Shown here piece by piece: positions 54,617 through 63,194 of a stretch of 64,000 bases of DNA. Position 1 is the first letter of the stretch. Each line of letters begins with the position of its first letter. The notes beneath the pieces are model-generated. The model was not told the DNA's origin. It ran no database searches and worked only from the letters and a program-made list of their open reading frames with translations. Position numbers and translations under genes: made by a program. The stretch is from Paenibacillus sp. (GTDB lineage: Bacteria > Bacillota > Bacilli > Paenibacillales > YIM-B00363), in assembly GCF_031177825.1 (NCBI RefSeq), contig NZ_JAPSKE010000001.1:372001-436000 (forward strand), in the 5' to 3' direction.

Positions 54617-55255
54617 GCGCATCCACGATTCGCCGTTCGACATCGCTGCGATAGCGCCCCCGGCGATGAAAGGCCCGAAGGGGATCGGCCCGGTCCGTCG
54701 CCCGGTTCGTCGACCGTTCAGCAAACCCGCGACGCCGAAGGCCGCCCCCGCGAAGCTCGCCAGGAGCAACGACAACAGCGTGTCCTGCAGACCGCAGACG
54801 AGCCCCACGAAGAGATATAGTTTCACGTCGCCGCCGCCGATACCGCCTTTGCTAAGCGCGGACAATGCATACAGGAGCCCGAAGCCGACGGCGGCTCCGG
54901 CGGCGTAGTGCCATAGCGGCAGAGGATGCCAGAGGACGCGGAACAGCATCGCGACGCCCGCGGCAGGCAGGACGATCGCGTTCGGAATGAGCATGGCGCG
55001 AAGATCCGTAATCGTAACGGCGACCAGTACGAAGACGAGCAATACGGCCGCGATCCATTCGGCGTCGCCGAAGCCGTACCGCCAACCGGCCCACCCGCAC
55101 GCCCCCGAAGCGGCCGCCGCGGCAGGCCAGCGCCGCCGCGATCGGGCCGCGACCGGCGCCTTGCGACGGATCGATCGAGCCGCCCATGCTTCCGCCGCCA
55201 AGCCTAAGGGCACGCCGGCGAACGCCAATGCGGCGGCGAACCAAAACTCTTGCAT
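54602..55255 (-). CDS. Second A24 prepilin peptidase (ComC/PilD-like)
   Basis: A 217-residue membrane protease with about six helices. The catalytic aspartates lie in TITDLRAMLIPNAI and GGIGGGDVKLYLF. The N-terminal part lacks the cysteines (CxxC pairs) of the methylase domain of PilD/ComC, and begins with a helix and a basic, alanine-rich linker. It is well outside the Tad locus, so it may process a competence or other pseudopilin. The start at 55255 has GGAGG sites upstream. Confidence 0.85.
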   Translation of the reverse strand: MQEFWFAAALAFAGVPLGLAAEAWAARSIRRKAPVAARSRRRWPAAAAASGACGWAGWRYGFGDAEWIAAVLLVFVLVAVTITDLRAMLIPNAIVLPAAGVAMLFRVLWHPLPLWHYAAGAAVGFGLLYALSALSKGGIGGGDVKLYLFVGLVCGLQDTLLSLLLASFAGAAFGVAGLLNGRRTGRRTGPIPFGPFIAGGAIAAMSNGESWMRLILL

Positions 55256-55284
55256 CTCCCTCCGACACCTCCTTGAAAACAAAC

Positions 55285-55309
55285 AAGGCAACTCGCATGG
55301 AGTCACCTT
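55285..55309 (-). other. Hairpin in the leader of the prepilin peptidase gene
   Basis: AAGGTGACTC and GAGTTGCCTT pair over 10 bp (two G-U) around CATGC, followed by GTTTGTTTTC on the minus strand, just before the ribosome site. It could be a weak attenuator or an unrelated terminator. The rest of 55310-55475 contains no gene; it must hold the ybjQ promoter, which I cannot place. Confidence 0.4.
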
Positions 55310-55475
55310 GGGAATCGTCTCGTTGTGTATTGTCAGTATACGGGTTTCGCGGGCGGAAATCCACGGTTGAATTGATTCATGGGGTTGATCTTTTTTCTGG
55401 TAAAGAAATGAAACGCCGTTCGACGGGGAACCGTATTATCCATCAAGCGGTTCAACCTGAAGGAGGATCCTTTCT

Positions 55476-55790
55476 ATGATCATTACGACGACGAATACGA
55501 TCGAAGGCAAGCGCATTACCGATTATCTCGGCATCGTGAACGGCGAAGCGATTATGGGCGCGAACATCGTGCGCGACTTGTTCGCTTCCATCACCGACAT
55601 CGTCGGCGGCCGTTCCGGCGCATACGAGCAGAAGCTGAAGGAAGCCCGGGAGATCGCGATCCAAGAGATGCAGCAATACGCGCGAAGCGTCGGCGCCAAC
55701 GCGGTCGTCGGCATCGACATCGATTACGAGGTCGTGCGGGAAGGCATGCTGATGGTGACGGTGAGCGGCACGGCGGTACGGACGGAGTAA
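55476..55790 (+). CDS. YbjQ/UPF0145-family protein
   Basis: A 104-residue protein that matches the YbjQ family over its whole length: [19 protein letters not shown] at the start (quoted in part), [24 protein letters not shown] in the middle, and [12 protein letters not shown] near the end. Members form pentamers with a pore-like centre and are often called heavy-metal binding, but the function is not established. GAAGGAGGATCC precedes the ATG. Single plus-strand gene, convergent with rnz. Confidence 0.9.
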   Translation: MIITTTNTIEGKRITDYLGIVNGEAIMGANIVRDLFASITDIVGGRSGAYEQKLKEAREIAIQEMQQYARSVGANAVVGIDIDYEVVREGMLMVTVSGTAVRTE

Positions 55791-55825
55791 GGTTTCGACG
55801 CAGCATATCGAATACGGAAAAAGAC

Positions 55826-55865
55826 GAACCCTCGCTAGGAAGGAGCTCCTTCCTAGCGAGGGTTC
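55826..55865. terminator. Perfect 40-bp palindrome, bidirectional terminator
   Basis: The 40 bases are an exact inverted repeat (two 20-base arms, GAACCCTCGC... and its complement) between the convergent ybjQ and rnz genes. On the minus strand GTCTTTTTCC follows, making it the rnz terminator; the plus-strand side has no T run. Confidence 0.85.
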
Positions 55866-55879
55866 GCCTATTGACGCTG

Positions 55880-56809
55880 CTATTCCGCTCGTCTCGGGAT
55901 CGCATATGACCAAAAGTCCTCCGCCACGTGGGAGCGAGGGAAAATCGCCCGCGCTTCCTCGAGCAGCCTGTGCACCGCTTCGTCTTGGTAGCGCGACGAC
56001 AGATGCGTCAGGATCAGCGCCCCGACGCCGGCTTCGGCGGCCAAAGCCGCGGCTTGCGTCGCGGTCGTGTGGTAATACTTGTGGGCGTTGTCCGCCTTCT
56101 CGTGCATATACGTCGCCTCGTGTACGAGCACGTCCGCCCCGCGCGCGAGCTCGAGCTCGCTCCCGCAAGGCCGCGTGTCGCCGAAGACGGCGACCGTGCG
56201 TCCCTTCAGCGCCGGCCCGAGATACGCGCCGCCGTCGATCGTGCGGCCGTCGGGCATCGTCACCGTCTCGCCGCGCTTCAGGCGCGCATAGTCCGGGCCG
56301 GGACGGAACCCCTCCGCCGCCAGCCTCGCGCTGTCGAGCGCGCCCGGCGTGTCCCGTTCCGCGACCCGGAAGCCGTACGAATCGATCCGATGCTCGAGCT
56401 TGGCCGCCGTCACGCGGAACTGCTCGTCCTCGAACACGACGCCCTCCTCGAATTCTCGGATCCGAACCTCGTAATCGAGATGCGCGCCGCTCACCTCGAA
56501 CGCCGTCTCGACGAACCGCCGCACGCCCGGAGGCCCGAACACGGTGAGCGGCTCGTCCCCGCCTTGGTACGATCGGCTCGTCATCAGCCCCGGCAAACCG
56601 TACAGATGATCGCCATGCAGATGCGTTATAAAAATAAATTCCAGCTTCCCCGGCTTGATCGGGGAGCGCAGCATCTGGTGCTGCGTGCCCTCCCCCGCGT
56701 CGAACAGCCATACCGTGCCGCGTTCCGGCATCAGATTCAGGGCGACCGACGTGACGTTCCGCCCCCGCGTCGGCATGCCCGCCCCCGTGCCAAGAAAATA
56801 CAATTCCAC
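55880..56809 (-). CDS. rnz: Ribonuclease Z
   Basis: A 309-residue metallo-beta-lactamase-fold endonuclease that trims tRNA 3' ends. Visible are LGTGAGMPTRGRNVTS, the zinc motif FITHLHGDHLYGLPG, the flexible-arm region around residues 150-190, VFGDTRPC, VHEATY and ILTHLSSRY. Translation begins at a GTG (56809) 1 nt after the metH stop, with GGCGGAG upstream, so it is the second gene of a metH-rnz unit. Confidence 0.95.
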   Translation of the reverse strand: MELYFLGTGAGMPTRGRNVTSVALNLMPERGTVWLFDAGEGTQHQMLRSPIKPGKLEFIFITHLHGDHLYGLPGLMTSRSYQGGDEPLTVFGPPGVRRFVETAFEVSGAHLDYEVRIREFEEGVVFEDEQFRVTAAKLEHRIDSYGFRVAERDTPGALDSARLAAEGFRPGPDYARLKRGETVTMPDGRTIDGGAYLGPALKGRTVAVFGDTRPCGSELELARGADVLVHEATYMHEKADNAHKYYHTTATQAAALAAEAGVGALILTHLSSRYQDEAVHRLLEEARAIFPRSHVAEDFWSYAIPRRAE

Positions 56810-56810
56810 G

Positions 56811-59800
56811 TTACTCCGCCTTATCTACGTTAAAGTATCGGGCTTCCGGATGCGCGAAGACGATCGCCGACACGGACGCTTCCGGCTCCATCATGAAGCT
56901 GTCCGTCAGCTCGACGCCGATATCGCCCGGCTGCAGCAGCTCGAACAACGGCGCTTGATCTTCCAGGTTCGGACAGGCAGGATACCCGAAGGAGAACCGC
57001 TGTCCGCGGTACTTCGCGCCGAACAGCCCTTGTATCGTTAGGTTCGCCGGATCCGGAATTCCCCATACGTCGCGCATCATCTGGTGCACGCGTTCCGCGA
57101 ACGCCTCGGCCGTCTCGAGCGCGACCGCCTGCACGGCGTGCGAAAGCAAGTATTCGCCGCGCTCCTTATACGACTCGGCTCTGGCGCGGATGCCGGCGCC
57201 CGCCGTCACGACGAGGAAGCCGACGTAGTCCATCTCGCCGCTCTCCACGGATTTCAGGTAGTCCGCAAGGCATAAATACGGCTCGACGTCCTGTCGAGGG
57301 AACGTGAACGTCTGCAGGACGCGGGACGTATCGTCCGGATCGTATACGATGACGTCGTCCCCTCGCGATTGCGCCGGGAAGAACCGGTACACCGCGTTCG
57401 CCTTCAGCGTGCCGTTCTTGATGCCGTCTTCGAACAGCTCGTCGACGACGCTCTTCAACTGGGTCGCCTTCGGATCGCGCGCCTCGAGCAGCGACGCGAC
57501 CTTGCCCTTCAGACCCAGATGGTGACCGAGCAACATCTGCATGTTGACGTACGGCAGCAGATGCGAAACCGGATAGTCGCGAAGCACGTGACGGTCGGTA
57601 TCCTTCGGCACCTGAACCGGGACGTCGCGGGAGACGTTCGACACCTTCGGACCCGTGTCGACCGCCTTTTCCTTCCGGCCCGATTCCTTCACGTCCGACT
57701 CCTTCGCCTCGCGCAGCTCTTGTACGAGACGCTCCCGCTCCTCCGAATTCATGATCCGGTTCGCGAGATCGAGCCCGTCCATCGCGTCCTTCGCGTACAG
57801 CACCAGACCCTCGTACTCCGGCGCGATGCGCGTCTTCGTGAACTTCCGCGACAGCGCGGCGCCGCCGACGAGAATCGGCACGTCGACGCCGGCCGACTTC
57901 AGATCCTGCGCAGTCGTCACCATCTGCTGCGCGGACTTCACGAGCAGGCCGGACAGTCCGATCGCGTCCGGCTTATCGCGACGGTACGCCTCGATCAGCT
58001 GCTCCGGCGGCACCTTGATGCCGAGATTAATAATGCGGTAACCGTTGTTCGTCAGGATGATCTCGACGAGGTTTTTCCCGATATCGTGTACGTCGCCCTT
58101 CACCGTCGCGAGCATGATCGTGCCCTTGACGCTCGACTCCGACTTCTCCATGTAAGGCTCGAGATGGGAGACGGCGGCTTTCATCGCTTCGGCACTCTGC
58201 AGCACCTCCGCGACGATCAGCTCGTTGGCGTTGAACAGCCGGCCGACCTCGTCCATGCCCGCCATAAGCGGACCATTGATGATTTCCAGCGGCGCGTATT
58301 TCGTCAGCGCTTCGTCGAGGTCCGGAATCAGCCCTTCCTTCGTGCCTTCAACGATATAGGACGACAATCGCTCCTCGAGCGACAGATTGCTCGTCTTCTC
58401 CTTCTTCTCGACCTTCTTCTCGCGGAAAAACTCCACGAACGCCGCAAGCGTCTCGTCGCTCGTATGGAAAATCAGATCTTCCGCGAGCTTGCGCTCCTCC
58501 TCCGGAATCGACGCATAACGCTCGAGCTTCTCCGTATTGACGATCGCGTAGCCGAGCCCCGCCTTCGTATTATGATACAGGAAGACGGAGTTCAGCACCT
58601 CGCGCCCCGCCGGCGGCAAGCCGAACGACACGTTGCTGATGCCGAGAATCGTCGAGCATTCCGGGAACTCCTCGGAGATCAGCCGAATGCCTTCGACCGT
58701 AGCCGCCGCCGAACCGACGTACTGCGGGTCGCCGGAGCCGACCGGGAACACGTTCGGGTCGAAGATGATATCCCGCGGATTTACGCCGTAGCGCGTCGTC
58801 AAAATATCGTACGACCGGCGCGCCACGCGCAGCTTATCCTCCGGCCATACCGCCATGCCCTTCTCGTCGATAAGACCGACGACGACGGCTGCGCCGTATT
58901 TATGAATGAGCGGCACGACGCGGTCGAACCGTTCCATGCCGTCCTCCATGTTGATGGAGTTAATAATCGCCTTGCCCTGCGAATATTTCAGGCCGACCTC
59001 GAGTACCTCATGGTTCGTCGAGTCGAGCATGAGCGGCACCTTGACCTTCTTCGTCACGAGCTGCAGGAATTCGGCCATGGCCTTCTTCTCGTCCAGCTCC
59101 GTGTCCTCGAGGTTCACGTCGACGATATGCGCCCCGCTCTTCACTTGCGCGCGCGCGATCTCGGACGCCTCTTCATACTTTCCTTCGAAAATCAGACGTT
59201 TGAACTTCCGCGAACCGATCACGTTCGTCCGTTCGCCTACCATCAGCGGCTTGTTATCCGCTTCTAAGTACACCGTCTCGATGCCGGAGACGGCCGGAGG
59301 ATGCTGTCCGTCGCGCGGACGCGGCGCGTACGCCGCCAGATGTTCGGCGATCGCACGAATATGGTCCGGCGTCGTGCCGCAGCAGCCGCCCGCGACGTTC
59401 AGCCAGCCCTGCTCCGCGAAGCCGGCGAGCTTCTTCGCGAGCGACTCCGGCGACTCGTGGTAGTTCCCGTTCTCGTCCGGCAGGCCTGCGTTCGGATAGC
59501 AGGATACCGCCGCGTCCGTCAGCGACGACAGCGTGCGAATATGATCCTTCATGAACTCCGGACCCGTCGCGCAGTTCAGACCGACGGAAATCGGCTTCAC
59601 GTGCTCGAGCGAGACGAGGAACGATTCGATCGGCTGCCCCGCCAGCGTCGTGCCCATCGGCTCGATCGTACCGGACAGCATGATCGGCAGCTCCTTCCCC
59701 GCCGTCTCGAACGCCTTGCGAATGCCGATGCAGCCCGCCTTCACGTTCAGCGTGTCTTGGCTCGTCTCGAGCAGCAGCGCGTCGACGCCGCCTTCGATGA

Positions 59801-60251
59801 GCGCCAGCGCCTGCTCGTAATACGACTCCACGAGGCCCTCGAACGTCACGCCCCCCGTCACCGACAGCGTCTTCGTCGTCGGTCCCATCGCCCCCGCGAC
59901 GAATCGCGGCCATTCCGGCGTAGAGTACTTGTCCGCCGCTTCTTTCGCGAGACGAGCCGCGGCCAAGTTCAGCTCCCGCGCCCGGTGCGGAATGTCGTAT
60001 TCCGCCAAGACGACGCTCGTCGAACCGAAGCTGTTCGTCTCTACCAAATCCGCTCCAGCGGCGAAGTACGCTTCATGAATGCCGCGGATGAGGTCCGGAC
60101 GCGTTACGCAGAGCAGCTCGTTGCACCCTTCGAACTCGTCTCCGCCGAAGTCGTCCGCCGTTACGTCCGCCTGTTGAATCATCGTTCCCATAGCGCCGTC
60201 TATGATTAAGATCTTCTTTTCCAATTGTTGTTCTAATATCGTCTTCGTCAC
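56811..60251 (-). CDS. metH: Cobalamin-dependent methionine synthase
   Basis: A 1146-residue four-module enzyme that methylates homocysteine using methyl-tetrahydrofolate and cobalamin. Homocysteine domain: zinc cysteines in GLNCATGP and AGGCCGTTP. Folate domain: GERTNVIGSRKF and MLDSTNHEV. Cobalamin domain: GDVHDIGKNL (axial His) and GLSGLLVKS. Reactivation domain: the C-terminal RFSFGYPACPN. I start at a GTG (60251) preceded by AAGGGGAGTGGGG; the ATG at 60284 has no ribosome site. No S-box or T-box fits in the short leader. mtnD of methionine salvage is divergent. Confidence 0.95.
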   Translation of the reverse strand: MTKTILEQQLEKKILIIDGAMGTMIQQADVTADDFGGDEFEGCNELLCVTRPDLIRGIHEAYFAAGADLVETNSFGSTSVVLAEYDIPHRARELNLAAARLAKEAADKYSTPEWPRFVAGAMGPTTKTLSVTGGVTFEGLVESYYEQALALIEGGVDALLLETSQDTLNVKAGCIGIRKAFETAGKELPIMLSGTIEPMGTTLAGQPIESFLVSLEHVKPISVGLNCATGPEFMKDHIRTLSSLTDAAVSCYPNAGLPDENGNYHESPESLAKKLAGFAEQGWLNVAGGCCGTTPDHIRAIAEHLAAYAPRPRDGQHPPAVSGIETVYLEADNKPLMVGERTNVIGSRKFKRLIFEGKYEEASEIARAQVKSGAHIVDVNLEDTELDEKKAMAEFLQLVTKKVKVPLMLDSTNHEVLEVGLKYSQGKAIINSINMEDGMERFDRVVPLIHKYGAAVVVGLIDEKGMAVWPEDKLRVARRSYDILTTRYGVNPRDIIFDPNVFPVGSGDPQYVGSAAATVEGIRLISEEFPECSTILGISNVSFGLPPAGREVLNSVFLYHNTKAGLGYAIVNTEKLERYASIPEEERKLAEDLIFHTSDETLAAFVEFFREKKVEKKEKTSNLSLEERLSSYIVEGTKEGLIPDLDEALTKYAPLEIINGPLMAGMDEVGRLFNANELIVAEVLQSAEAMKAAVSHLEPYMEKSESSVKGTIMLATVKGDVHDIGKNLVEIILTNNGYRIINLGIKVPPEQLIEAYRRDKPDAIGLSGLLVKSAQQMVTTAQDLKSAGVDVPILVGGAALSRKFTKTRIAPEYEGLVLYAKDAMDGLDLANRIMNSEERERLVQELREAKESDVKESGRKEKAVDTGPKVSNVSRDVPVQVPKDTDRHVLRDYPVSHLLPYVNMQMLLGHHLGLKGKVASLLEARDPKATQLKSVVDELFEDGIKNGTLKANAVYRFFPAQSRGDDVIVYDPDDTSRVLQTFTFPRQDVEPYLCLADYLKSVESGEMDYVGFLVVTAGAGIRARAESYKERGEYLLSHAVQAVALETAEAFAERVHQMMRDVWGIPDPANLTIQGLFGAKYRGQRFSFGYPACPNLEDQAPLFELLQPGDIGVELTDSFMMEPEASVSAIVFAHPEARYFNVDKAE

Positions 60252-60330
60252 AGCCAGACCCCACTCCCCTTGCCGATTTAACATAGTGTAGCAAATTACT
60301 CGGATTTGGAAAAGTTATTTGACAAAACCG

Positions 60331-60359
60331 ATGACAGAGAGGTTAAAATATTCTATAAT
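60331..60359 (+). promoter_or_regulatory. mtnD promoter
   Basis: ATGACA (60331-60336), a 17-nt spacer and a perfect TATAAT (60354-60359). A TTGACA at 60319 is too far away to be the partner. Confidence 0.7.
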
Positions 60360-60379
60360 ACGATTCATCGCTTCACTCT

Positions 60380-60394
60380 TTAGAATCATTATAA
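60380..60394. promoter_or_regulatory. PerR-like box in the mtnD leader
   Basis: TTAGAATCATTATAA matches the B. subtilis PerR box TTATAATNATTATAA at 13 of 14 defined positions. It lies about 15-30 nt after the expected transcription start, where a repressor would act as a roadblock. It matches the Fur consensus at only 11 of 14. Confidence 0.5.
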
Positions 60395-60426
60395 ATAACA
60401 ACTCCAATAAGAAAAGAGGGATTCGG

Positions 60427-60969
60427 ATGGCGGAAATTCGCATTCGAAACACGGAAGAACGCATCACGGGCGAAGAGAACGTCCGCGCGTTCCTGAGCAG
60501 CCAAGAAGTATTGTACGAGCATTGGAACCCCGCTAAACTGCCGGCGCATCTTCAAGATAAATTCGTGCTGAGCGACGAGGAGAAAGCGGAAATCTTGTCG
60601 ACGTTCGACGAGGAAATTCGCGATCTCGCGGCCCGCCGCGGCTACCGCACATGGGACATCGTCGCATTGTCCGACGCGACGCCGAACCTGGAGGAGCTGC
60701 TCAAGAAGTTCGAGAACGTCCACACGCACACGGAAGACGAAGTGCGCGCGATTACGGCGGGCAAGGGCATCTTCATTATCAAAGGCACGGACGACGTCGG
60801 CTACTTCGACGTCGAGCTCGAGGCCGGCGACGTCATCTCGGTGCCGGAGCATAAACCGCACTTCTTCACGTTGATGGAGAATCGCCAGATCGTCGCCGTT
60901 CGCTTGTTCATCGAGACGGAAGGCTGGATCGCCCACCCGTTCGCGGATCCCGCATTCCAGAAAGCATAA
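60427..60969 (+). CDS. mtnD: Acireductone dioxygenase
   Basis: A 180-residue cupin of the methionine salvage pathway that converts the acireductone to the 2-oxo acid precursor of methionine, with iron. The metal ligands are in HTHTEDEVRAITAGKG (His, His, Glu) and the second histidine motif VPEHKPHFF. The length and order match bacterial ARDs. AGAGGG precedes the ATG at 60427; the frame is open from 60319 but that part is promoter DNA. No other salvage gene is in the window; metH, the synthesis enzyme, is divergent. Confidence 0.92.
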   Translation: MAEIRIRNTEERITGEENVRAFLSSQEVLYEHWNPAKLPAHLQDKFVLSDEEKAEILSTFDEEIRDLAARRGYRTWDIVALSDATPNLEELLKKFENVHTHTEDEVRAITAGKGIFIIKGTDDVGYFDVELEAGDVISVPEHKPHFFTLMENRQIVAVRLFIETEGWIAHPFADPAFQKA

Positions 60970-60989
60970 TATCGCTGCGAAAAAGGAAC

Positions 60990-61028
60990 AATCCCCTTCC
61001 CGCTTATCGGCCGGAAGGGGATTTTTTC
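60990..61028 (+). terminator. mtnD terminator
   Basis: AATCCCCTTCC and GGAAGGGGATT form an 11-bp stem with a 12-nt loop, followed by TTTTTCGC on the plus strand. The last codons of the convergent Hsp20-like gene lie inside it. Confidence 0.9.
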
Positions 61029-61468
61029 GCGCTGCAGCGCACGCGTCGCGTCGGCTTCACAGCCGTCTTCTTGCGGAGCCGAATTTCCACGACGCCGTTC
61101 GCATATCCGGCGCGCGGCTTCTTCGGCACGACCGCCGCCGGCAGCTCGATCGTCTCGTCCAGCTTCCCCGGAATGCCGGTCAGCGTCAGCGCTCGATCGT
61201 CCAAGCGAAGCCGGGGCAGCTTGTCTACGCCGTCCGACGGCAGCGTCACCCGGACGATGACCGACTTGAACGTCTCGAAGCATTCCCACGTGTACCCCGA
61301 GGCGCGGTGCCGTTCCAAGTACGCCAGCGCCTCCCCCATGAGCCGGTCCCACTCGTATTCGTTCCTTGCCGACGGCGTATTCCGCACCGACTGAATTTTG
61401 CGCCGGATCATGCCTTCGAACGACTTCCACCCGTTCCGGAACCGCCGATCTTTCCATACGTCGTTCAT
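61004..61468 (-). CDS. Hsp20/alpha-crystallin-like protein
   Basis: A 154-residue protein. The last 80 residues have the Hsp20 pattern (ALTLTGIPG, DETIELPAAV, AGYANGVVEIRLRKK, the equivalent of the A-x-x-x-n-G-v-L motif). The N-terminal 65 residues are basic and helical (KDRRFRNGWKSFEGMIRRKI). In Bacilli such proteins act as holding chaperones or spore coat proteins (CotP/CotM); the choice is open. The final residues (KKSPSGR) are encoded by the mtnD terminator. GGAGGAGG precedes the ATG at 61468. Confidence 0.75.
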   Translation of the reverse strand: MNDVWKDRRFRNGWKSFEGMIRRKIQSVRNTPSARNEYEWDRLMGEALAYLERHRASGYTWECFETFKSVIVRVTLPSDGVDKLPRLRLDDRALTLTGIPGKLDETIELPAAVVPKKPRAGYANGVVEIRLRKKTAVKPTRRVRCSAKKSPSGR

Positions 61469-61540
61469 GCCGAGCGAACCTCCTCCGCTTTCGCCTAGTG
61501 GTTCTTACAGCGTATGCCGGGCGGAGGCGTTCGGTTCATA

Positions 61541-61569
61541 AGAAAGGCCGCGGATATGCGCTCCGCGGC
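61541..61569 (-). terminator. Terminator after the HAD hydrolase gene
   Basis: GCCGCGGA and TCCGCGGC form an 8-bp stem with a 7-nt loop, followed by CTTTCTT on the minus strand, 14 nt after the stop. Confidence 0.75.
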
Positions 61570-61582
61570 ACCGATAAGAACG

Positions 61583-62368
61583 TTATCGAATAATGGCAAG
61601 GATGTCTCGCAATCTCGCGACCGTATGCTTCGGCGCCGTATGTTCGCCGATCGAAGCGCCGTGATGGTTGATCCAAATATTGTCCATCCCGACGCGGCTC
61701 GAACCGAGAATATCCGTCGTCAGCTTGTCGCCGACCATGATCGCGTCCTCCGGTTCGACCTCTAGCAGCGACAGCGCATGGCGGAAGATGCCCGGATCCG
61801 GCTTCCCTCGGCCGAAATCGCCGGAGATGACGATATGATCGAAGTAGGGGGCCAATTCGGGGACGCCGGCGAGCTTCTCCTTCTGCAGGTCCGGCGAGCC
61901 GTTCGTCAGCAGCAGCAGCTTCGCGTTCCCGCGGAGCTCGTCCAACACCTCGTACGTCTCTTCGTAGAGGTAAGCGAGACTTCGGCGAATCGCCGGGAAC
62001 CGTTCGCCCAACCGGGCGCCGAGCTCCGGATCGTCGACGCCTAACGCAAGCAAGCCGCGCGTCCACGCGTCGGCGCGATATTTCGGCATGAGCCGTTCCA
62101 TCGTCCGGAACTCCGAAGCCTCGCCTTCGCGGAAGTTGCCCCACAGCCCTTCGAACGGGTTGATGCCGATCATCTGCGTGAACGGGAACGTCTCGTAGCC
62201 CTCGTACAGCGCGCGGGCCTCCTTCCGCACGGACAACTCGAGCGCCTTCGGGTCTACGCCGACCGCTTCCGCCGCCTCGCGGCACGTCGCGTCGAACGCC
62301 TCTTGCACCGATCGGTCGTCCCATAACAACGTATCGTCCAAATCGAAAAGTACGGCCTTCTTCTTCAT
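61583..62368 (-). CDS. HAD-superfamily hydrolase
   Basis: A 261-residue phosphatase of HAD subfamily IA. Motif I is LFDLDDTLLWDD (nucleophile Asp9, acid Asp11), motif II LLLTNGS, motif III lysine in GRGKPDPGIF and motif IV MVGDKLTTDI. A helical cap lies between motifs I and II. Relatives include YjjG-like nucleotidases. The start overlaps the membrane protein stop by 4 nt (ATGA) and has GTAGGAGC upstream. Confidence 0.9.
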   Translation of the reverse strand: MKKKAVLFDLDDTLLWDDRSVQEAFDATCREAAEAVGVDPKALELSVRKEARALYEGYETFPFTQMIGINPFEGLWGNFREGEASEFRTMERLMPKYRADAWTRGLLALGVDDPELGARLGERFPAIRRSLAYLYEETYEVLDELRGNAKLLLLTNGSPDLQKEKLAGVPELAPYFDHIVISGDFGRGKPDPGIFRHALSLLEVEPEDAIMVGDKLTTDILGSSRVGMDNIWINHHGASIGEHTAPKHTVARLRDILAIIR

Positions 62369-62889
62369 GCTCCTACGGTCTCCTTCTCCGCTCCGTTCAG
62401 CGGAATGTGGTGAGCGGCCGCGAATTGCGTCAGCGCCTCGTTGATTCGTTTCATCGGATACAAATGATAAGCTTTGGAGAACGAGCGCTTCGTCTTCCCG
62501 TCCTTCAGCATCACGGTCGAGCGATGGTCGCCGATGTGAATCGATGCGATGTCCTGCGCCGCGACGGACCGGTCCCCGGCATACGTTCTCCAGCCGAGCT
62601 CGTTCTTCCCGACCTTAAGGTACGGCCGCCGCACGAAGAAGTGAAACAACGCCAGAAGCAAATACAGCCCGACGGTGATCTGATACAACGTGTCTCCGGC
62701 GTTCGCTTGCGGCATCGTGAACGCGAAGAGAATGCCGGCGGAAGCCAACACCAACGGGAACACCCAGCTTCTCCCCTTGATTCGCTCTTGGCCGTCTTTC
62801 GCGCCGATCGGCGCCTGCCCTTTTTTCAATCGGTCTTGATTCATCCGTTTGGAGTTTTTCTCCACCATGCGTTCCCATTTTCGGGACAT
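62365..62889 (-). CDS. Two-helix membrane protein, uncharacterised
   Basis: A 174-residue protein. A basic N-terminus (about 40 residues) precedes two membrane helices (about 41-58 and 68-88), followed by a cytosolic PH-like beta domain (YLKVGKNELGWRTYAG, VAAQDIASIHIG, STVMLKDG). That layout resembles bPH/DUF-type proteins of Paenibacillus. No enzyme motif is visible. It precedes the HAD gene with a 4-nt overlap, and GAAGGA lies before the ATG. Function unknown. Confidence 0.7.
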   Translation of the reverse strand: MSRKWERMVEKNSKRMNQDRLKKGQAPIGAKDGQERIKGRSWVFPLVLASAGILFAFTMPQANAGDTLYQITVGLYLLLALFHFFVRRPYLKVGKNELGWRTYAGDRSVAAQDIASIHIGDHRSTVMLKDGKTKRSFSKAYHLYPMKRINEALTQFAAAHHIPLNGAEKETVGA

Positions 62890-62894
62890 ACGTC

Positions 62895-63080
62895 TCAGTC
62901 CTTCTTCTCTTCGTCGTCTACGAATTCGATCGAATCCAGCTGCTGCCGGAGCGAGGCCTTCAAGTTGTCGATATATTGTTTGCGCAACTCGGCTTGTTCC
63001 AGTTTCTCCTCCGCCGTCAGTCCGACGGATTTCTGCTTTCTCGCCAGCTCGTTAATGCGTTGCACGCGTGCGGATATCAT
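62895..63080 (-). CDS. ynzC: YnzC/DUF896-family protein
   Basis: A 61-residue two-helix protein that matches the UPF0291 family (INELARKQKSVGLTAEEKLEQAELRKQYI, quoted by its core AEEKLEQAELRKQYI). In B. subtilis ynzC follows yneA and yneB in the LexA-controlled operon; here it lies downstream of yneA but is separated by a terminator and has its own start region (TTGACT, AAAGGAG). Function of the family is unknown. Confidence 0.88.
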   Translation of the reverse strand: MISARVQRINELARKQKSVGLTAEEKLEQAELRKQYIDNLKASLRQQLDSIEFVDDEEKKD

Positions 63081-63139
63081 GATGACCTACTCCTTTCTTC
63101 AATTACTTAAACATAGGAGGAAGAGGCAAGTCAAGGCGC

Positions 63140-63182
63140 AAAACGAACAACGCCGCCTGCCGAATATCCGGCGGGCGGCGTT
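63140..63182 (-). terminator. yneA terminator
   Basis: AACGCCGCC and GGCGGCGTT form a 9-bp stem extended by an inner GCCGG/TCGGC stem, followed by GTTCGTTTTG on the minus strand, 13 nt after the yneA stop. Confidence 0.75.
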
Positions 63183-63194
63183 CCGATTTTCGTA

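Noticed and set aside
57369..59267. Long plus-strand open frame (632 codons) opposite metH
   Set aside because: It mirrors the codon structure of metH, is Arg/Leu-rich and resembles no family. Antisense open frames are expected in GC-rich genes; the same holds for those at 8713-10521 and 28828-30723.
60252..60330. S-box or T-box leader for metH
   Set aside because: The distance to the divergent mtnD promoter is too short and no conserved core motif is seen.
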